Shown here: piece after piece, positions 6,044-10,203 of the stretch | Layout of the letters: each line of letters starts with the position of its first letter | How positions within the stretch are numbered: position 1 is the stretch's first letter | Assembly (NCBI GenBank): GCA_000436755.1 | Contig: FR887277.1 | Coordinates: 14,278 to 24,480 of the forward strand | Direction: 5' to 3' | Length of the DNA: 10,203 bases | Source: Clostridium sp. CAG:253 | Lineage (GTDB): Bacteria; Bacillota; Clostridia; Lachnospirales; Lachnospiraceae | Notes under the pieces: generated by a model | The model's database searches: none | Told to the model about the DNA's origin: nothing | The model's input: the letters and a program-made list of their open reading frames with translations, nothing else | Position numbers and translations under genes: made by a program

Positions 6044-9000
6044 TTAAAATACTACTACCGCTACTGAATTTGCAGGGAGCAATATCTCTGCTGTCTGATT
6101 ATTTACGGCTGTCTGATATTTTACGGGAACGACATATTCTTTTTCTTTAGTATTCACATTTGCAACACCGGCAAGATCCTTATCCGCCGTAAGCATTACG
6201 ACTTCGGCACTCGCAACCTTTTTGTAAGCATCAAGTTTTACTGATACTTTCTTTGCAACATTATCTTTATTTACAAGTTTTGCATAGATGTTCTTTTCAT
6301 CTCTTGTTACGGAGTTAAATACAACTCTGTTGTATGCATTTAATTTATAGCCAAGGACTATACTCTTGTTTCCTGCCTCATCTGTATAATACATCTGAAG
6401 TCCCCTCGCATCTCCGCATCCGTAATTAACGGTAAATACATACTGTTTTCCATCCTCAAGCGGCTCAAAATTGCACTCTCTCAAGTTTCCAGCAAGCTCA
6501 CTTGATGAGTAGTCGCCCATTCGGTAGCCCTCACTTCCGTCCTTAAAGACTCTTACACCGGTGAGATAACCGTGCATTGAAACAGCATACTCAACGACAT
6601 TTTTATTCTTCTCTGATATATCCGTAAGACCTGCTCCCACAAACAATCCGCCGTTTCCTGAAATTCTCTTTGCTGTCACATTTACCTTATAATCCGTCCA
6701 GCTGTCATCATATATATATATTCCATTTGCAGCTTTGTCTGTTGCCTTAAATAAAATTCCATCTGGCTGTTTTTCATAATTCTCAGAACCCGGTATCAGT
6801 GAAATTTTCTCATTAAGCTCTTTTGCAAAATCTTGGCTGAACAATACACTTCCGTCCGCATTTGAGATTATCTCAATCTTTTGTAAAAGCACATCTGCTT
6901 CTGTCACTGAAACTGACACTCCGCCGTGTGGTATAAGCTGTTTTTTTTCTGCCCTGTCATACATCTTAAATGATGTCTCCACTGCACGGTCACCTATGTA
7001 CTTTGCAAACATCTGCTGAACATAATAGTTTGGTGTGCGCCATACGGAATCATTATCAAACCATATTGCATCCGGTGTCCAGCGGTATGCTCCGTCATAA
7101 AGCACTTTGTTAAATAATGGTGCTGTTGCCGCAAGTCTCACTACATCCGAATTATTTTCAAACCCTGTCATAACAGCAGCTTCCGCAACTGCTCCTGCAA
7201 GTGTGTTCTTGTCAGATGAAGCATATTCACCCACAAATACTTTCGATGAATTGTCATCATCAATTGTTCCGTCTGCCTTATATGCTCTGTAGTAATAATC
7301 ATATCTGTCCGCATTTTCATACAGATATGCATTTGAACGGTAATAATGCTCATCGGCTACAGTTTCCATATAATGTTTCTGGTATTTGTACCACTCAACA
7401 TTTTCGTCAAAGCTTTCGTTTCCATCAGTAAAGGCAATAACTGCACCCTTATCCTTGAGATTTCCGCTTAAATATCTCCAGCCAAACTTATATGCATCGT
7501 CATCTGCCTGTGCACCTACTGTTGAAATGATTGTAAGGTCATATCCCGGATAATTCTTTTCCATGTGCTCATCAATGGCATGTTTAAATTCTTCAAAACT
7601 TGCGAAAAATTCCTCGCCCCAGTTCTCATTACCAACACCTAAAAGGTGCATGTCAAATGGCTTTTCATGTCCCATTTTCTTTCTGAGTGCCGCCCACTCA
7701 TTATTCTCACAGTCGGTACTGATTGCAAAGTCAATAAGGTCTGTAAAGTTTTTGATATATTTTTTCTGAAGTTCTCCACCTGCCGGATTTGCATAATCAG
7801 AACGTGCCTGGCAAAGCACTCCACAAGCCATAACAGGAAGTGGTGATGCTCCCAAGTCCTCGGCAAGCTGGAAATACTCCATATAGCCAAGTCCCATTGT
7901 CATCATATAACCCCATACATTAAAGTTTTCTTTTCTGTATTCAATATCATCAACAGAATCTTTCCAGTCATATACATTTTCCCAAATAAATGAGCCTTCC
8001 GAAATGCATCCGCCCGGAAATCTTAAGAATTTTGGATGAAGGTCACGCATTGCCTCAACAAGATCCCTTCTGAGACGGTAATTCTTATTGCCTGTATAGT
8101 TTGCATGAGCCGTAGCACTTGTGCTTTCCTCATCTGCTCCCCAGACATTCTCAGGCATAAGAGAAACCATATCTATCGAAATTTCTCCTTCAAATATAAG
8201 TCTAAGCTGTGCATAACCTGTCTTTTTAGCAGTAAGAACAAGCTTTTTGCTCTCACCGAACTTATTCCACGCATCAGTAATTCCATCGAGAACTATCTCA
8301 TCACTTACTAATGCATAATCCTCATCGACAAGTGAAACTTTTATCTTTGCCACATTATCCGTACTCTTAGCCCATATTGAAAAATCGTACTTTTCATCTT
8401 TTTTAAGATACATAGAAAGTGCTGCTGTCGTATCGCAGAAACCTCTGTTATAAAGAACTGCACCTGATTTTGCAGTAATATAATACTCGCTTGTATCAGG
8501 CTTTGTAATTCCAAGATGCTCATTTAAACCACCCTCACATTTAGGTGTAACTTTGTCTGTATCACCGAACCAAAATGCAAGCGGTGTATGATTTCTGCCT
8601 GTAGACTTTCCGTTCTCCCCTGATGATGGGTCGTATGTATTGTATGTAAATGCCTCAAATGAACGGTTATTTACAAGTTCTGCATAAATACCTCCATCTG
8701 CCGCATTGTTTATATCCTCATAAAAAAGTCCGTAAAGAGTATCACTTATCTTTACCTTTTCACTGTCAGCATGGATAGTAAGCTCATATGGAACCTCTGT
8801 CTTTGGAACAACCGTAACATAATATTCGATAGTCTTTTTTTCATCATCAAACGAAAGAATTGCACTAAGTTTTATATACTTAGCTTTCTCAAAATCTCCA
8901 ACTTTTCCGTCAGAACTTAAAACAGCTTCATCCTCTGACTTCCATACGACATTTACCTTTCCTCCCATATAAGATGTAGGAAGCTCTATGTCCTCTGTTA

Positions 9001-9757
9001 TTATCTTGTCAGGTGCCATAAGATACTTTTCACACACCATCTCAAGAATATCTTTCTTTGAAATACTCTCACAAACAATATCTACTATCTCACCCTCTGA
9101 CAAAGCAGAATCATAAATCCTAAAGTCTGAAAGTGCCACGTTTGCATCAGGATCTGCATCAAACTGTGAACGACCGATAAAATTGTTTACATATCTTCCA
9201 TCTTCCTTAAGACCTGCAAACCATTCTCTGAGTCTCCTATAATTTCCGCTTGATGTCTGGCTTATAAGACCATCTGCAATAAGTTCTCCGTCAACATATA
9301 CCTGTGGACCCGCACTGCTGAGTGTTCCGTTTTTCGTACCGTGGACAACTACGGCAACATGCATCCATGTATGCTCCGCGAATCCTTTTCCCGGATCAGC
9401 AAGCAAATCAGCACCGCTAAAGCAGCTTGCTCTTAAATTTCTGGTGAGAAAGAAATAAGGTCCCATTGTAGAATGACCAAAATCAAAAAGTCTCTCCCAA
9501 ACATTAACTCCTTTAGAAAGATTCATCCAAAATGAAATACAAAGACCATCATCATCAGAAATTGATTTAAGAATATTTTCAGGTAATTTAAGATATGAAG
9601 CAGCAGCCTTTCCATCACCGCTAATCAAGACCGCATTTCTTCCGTCAACCTCTTTTATAACAGGCGCATTGTCCCCGGCAGGAACAGCATCAAAACCATT
9701 TCCCGAACTGTCTGCTCCAATATTTTTTTCATTATCAAACTTGTACCATGCTATCAT
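6044..9757 (-). CDS. Alpha-L-arabinofuranosidase, GH51, multidomain, cytoplasmic
   Basis: The enzyme releases terminal alpha-L-arabinofuranose from arabinoxylan or arabinan fragments. From ATG 9757 it has 1237 residues, about twice a minimal GH51. Domains in order: LamG/concanavalin-like sandwich about 1-228; atrophied bacterial Ig-like domain about 232-318; GH51 core about 325-930, starting ISDTLYGLFYEDINNAADGG and with a CBM4_9-like insert near 425-535; extra beta-sandwich about 935-1150; final beta strands to LLPANSVAVVVF. The catalytic acid/base is E711 in GVGNENWG, the nucleophile E844 in FVGEYAS, and DEHYY is at 802-806, so the active site looks intact. This long form resembles the eukaryote/Bacteroides-type subgroup. 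AGGAG at 9770-9766 fixes the start; a longer TTG start at 9793 has no good ribosome binding site, and an in-frame stop at 9811-9809 leaves no room for a signal peptide. It has its own promoter and is convergent with the AraC-family gene. Confidence 0.93.
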   Translation of the reverse strand: MIAWYKFDNEKNIGADSSGNGFDAVPAGDNAPVIKEVDGRNAVLISGDGKAAASYLKLPENILKSISDDDGLCISFWMNLSKGVNVWERLFDFGHSTMGPYFFLTRNLRASCFSGADLLADPGKGFAEHTWMHVAVVVHGTKNGTLSSAGPQVYVDGELIADGLISQTSSGNYRRLREWFAGLKEDGRYVNNFIGRSQFDADPDANVALSDFRIYDSALSEGEIVDIVCESISKKDILEMVCEKYLMAPDKIITEDIELPTSYMGGKVNVVWKSEDEAVLSSDGKVGDFEKAKYIKLSAILSFDDEKKTIEYYVTVVPKTEVPYELTIHADSEKVKISDTLYGLFYEDINNAADGGIYAELVNNRSFEAFTYNTYDPSSGENGKSTGRNHTPLAFWFGDTDKVTPKCEGGLNEHLGITKPDTSEYYITAKSGAVLYNRGFCDTTAALSMYLKKDEKYDFSIWAKSTDNVAKIKVSLVDEDYALVSDEIVLDGITDAWNKFGESKKLVLTAKKTGYAQLRLIFEGEISIDMVSLMPENVWGADEESTSATAHANYTGNKNYRLRRDLVEAMRDLHPKFLRFPGGCISEGSFIWENVYDWKDSVDDIEYRKENFNVWGYMMTMGLGYMEYFQLAEDLGASPLPVMACGVLCQARSDYANPAGGELQKKYIKNFTDLIDFAISTDCENNEWAALRKKMGHEKPFDMHLLGVGNENWGEEFFASFEEFKHAIDEHMEKNYPGYDLTIISTVGAQADDDAYKFGWRYLSGNLKDKGAVIAFTDGNESFDENVEWYKYQKHYMETVADEHYYRSNAYLYENADRYDYYYRAYKADGTIDDDNSSKVFVGEYASSDKNTLAGAVAEAAVMTGFENNSDVVRLAATAPLFNKVLYDGAYRWTPDAIWFDNDSVWRTPNYYVQQMFAKYIGDRAVETSFKMYDRAEKKQLIPHGGVSVSVTEADVLLQKIEIISNADGSVLFSQDFAKELNEKISLIPGSENYEKQPDGILFKATDKAANGIYIYDDSWTDYKVNVTAKRISGNGGLFVGAGLTDISEKNKNVVEYAVSMHGYLTGVRVFKDGSEGYRMGDYSSSELAGNLRECNFEPLEDGKQYVFTVNYGCGDARGLQMYYTDEAGNKSIVLGYKLNAYNRVVFNSVTRDEKNIYAKLVNKDNVAKKVSVKLDAYKKVASAEVVMLTADKDLAGVANVNTKEKEYVVPVKYQTAVNNQTAEILLPANSVAVVVF

Positions 9758-9765
9758 ATATGCTT

Positions 9766-9770
9766 CTCCT
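9766..9770 (-). promoter_or_regulatory. Ribosome binding site fixing the GH51 start at 9757
   Basis: AGGAG on the minus strand is 8 nt upstream of ATG 9757. It lies inside the longer reading frame that would begin at TTG 9793, so the shorter start (MIAWYKFDNE, the natural first strand of a LamG domain) is preferred. Confidence 0.85.
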
Positions 9771-9805
9771 TTTTCAGTATTTTTATTTTTCAAAGCTATG
9801 ATACC

Positions 9806-9834
9806 ATTTTACAATTTATTAAAATAATTTACAA
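9806..9834 (-). promoter_or_regulatory. Sigma-A-type promoter of the arabinofuranosidase gene
   Basis: On the minus strand TTGTAA (9834-9829) and TAAAAT (9811-9806) are separated by exactly 17 bp, matching 4 of 6 and 5 of 6 consensus bases. The predicted start near 9799 gives a leader of about 42 nt. An 8-bp direct repeat, ATTGTAAA (9835-9828 and 9815-9808), overlaps both hexamers with a 20-bp period. Confidence 0.55.
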
Positions 9835-9884
9835 TATTATTTTCAAAAAAATGTAACAGTTCATCCCCAAAAAATGTTCGAAAA

Positions 9885-10203
9885 TTACCCCTGGTATATC
9901 AGAAGTTCCTGTACTGCTTCTTTTCGAAGTTTCTCCTCTTCTACTGTCCTCTGTTTTCTTTCTTTATCCATGTAGCAAACTTCATATACAACTGGATTAA
10001 AAGATGTGACTTTCATATAAGTAGTGAGTGATAACGGAATAGATGCTACATCTTCTTCCAGATAATGGTCTCCAAGCTCACGGAGAATATCTGCGATTTT
10101 ATCAATGTCTTCTGTATTTCCAACTTCTACCGTAAACGGTTCACGGTCATACAGTTCTTCATCGTTTTCAATATATTCCATTCCCGGGACACAGGAGATG
10201 TCT
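9885..10203 (-). CDS. Unrecognised protein, C-terminal part (5' end beyond window)
   Basis: The frame is open from the right window edge to TAA at 9887-9885, giving 105 complete codons. The first ATG (10181) has no Shine-Dalgarno sequence at suitable spacing and the frame stays open upstream of it (reading DISCVPG), so this is probably the end of a longer gene. The visible part is soluble and acidic, with an alternating helix/strand look (KIADILRELGDHYL, then TYMKVTSFNPVVYEVCYMD) and a charged C-terminal helix (KQRTVEEEKLRKEAVQELL). I do not recognise the family and assign no function. It ends 128 bp before the GH51 start and has the same orientation, but the GH51 promoter lies in between and no clear terminator separates them. 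The remaining doubt is whether ATG 10181 is a real start. Confidence 0.6.
   Translation of the reverse strand, partial: DISCVPGMEYIENDEELYDREPFTVEVGNTEDIDKIADILRELGDHYLEEDVASIPLSLTTYMKVTSFNPVVYEVCYMDKERKQRTVEEEKLRKEAVQELLIYQG

Noticed and set aside
7107..8523. Several short open frames on both strands inside the arabinofuranosidase gene
   Set aside because: All overlap the conserved GH51 catalytic region, including both active-site glutamates, in other frames and have no domain signal.
9838..9884. Possible terminator hairpin after the right-edge gene
   Set aside because: Only a 4-bp AACA/TGTT stem could be formed; the T-runs are present but the pairing is too weak to call a terminator.

Overview
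The window looks like a chromosomal carbohydrate-utilisation region of an AT-rich Gram-positive anaerobe, most likely a gut or rumen Lachnospiraceae (Roseburia / Agathobacter / Butyrivibrio-like). The pointers are strong AGGAGG-type ribosome binding sites, low GC, a lipoprotein-anchored sugar-binding protein, an ABC importer with no ATPase gene of its own, and a very large arabinofuranosidase without a signal peptide. The genus is an inference; no rRNA or other marker gene is present.

Left part (1-4956): a tight minus-strand operon, read right to left. It encodes an extracellular sugar-binding lipoprotein (4656-3373), a MalF/MsmF-type permease (3362-2481), a MalG/MsmG-type permease (2484-1627) and a GH36 alpha-galactosidase (1610 to beyond base 1). 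The genes are joined by a Shine-Dalgarno/stop overlap, a 4-bp ATGA overlap and a 16-bp gap. This is the layout of raffinose/melibiose/stachyose uptake systems: the importer brings the intact oligosaccharide into the cell and the cytoplasmic alpha-galactosidase removes the terminal galactose. The ATPase would be a shared MsmK-type protein encoded elsewhere.

Centre (4657-5975): a divergent AraC-family regulator (4957-5817) is separated from the operon by 300 bp. That intergenic region holds a 19-bp element present twice in opposite orientation (17 of 19 identical, 4777-4795 and 4847-4865), the best candidate operator pair. It also holds an extended -10 promoter and several shorter inverted repeats. 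Downstream of the regulator is a 106-bp imperfect palindrome (5870-5975) lying between two convergent genes, which probably acts as a bidirectional terminator and may derive from a small mobile element.

Right part (6044-10203): a minus-strand gene encodes a 1237-residue GH51 alpha-L-arabinofuranosidase with an N-terminal LamG-like domain, an atrophied Ig-like domain, the catalytic core and an extra beta-sandwich inserted near the C-terminus. It has its own promoter and appears to be a single transcription unit. At the right edge is the 3' end of an unrecognised minus-strand gene.

I see no wholly new system. The observations most worth following up are the operator pair, the domain architecture of the cytoplasmic GH51 enzyme, and the long palindrome.
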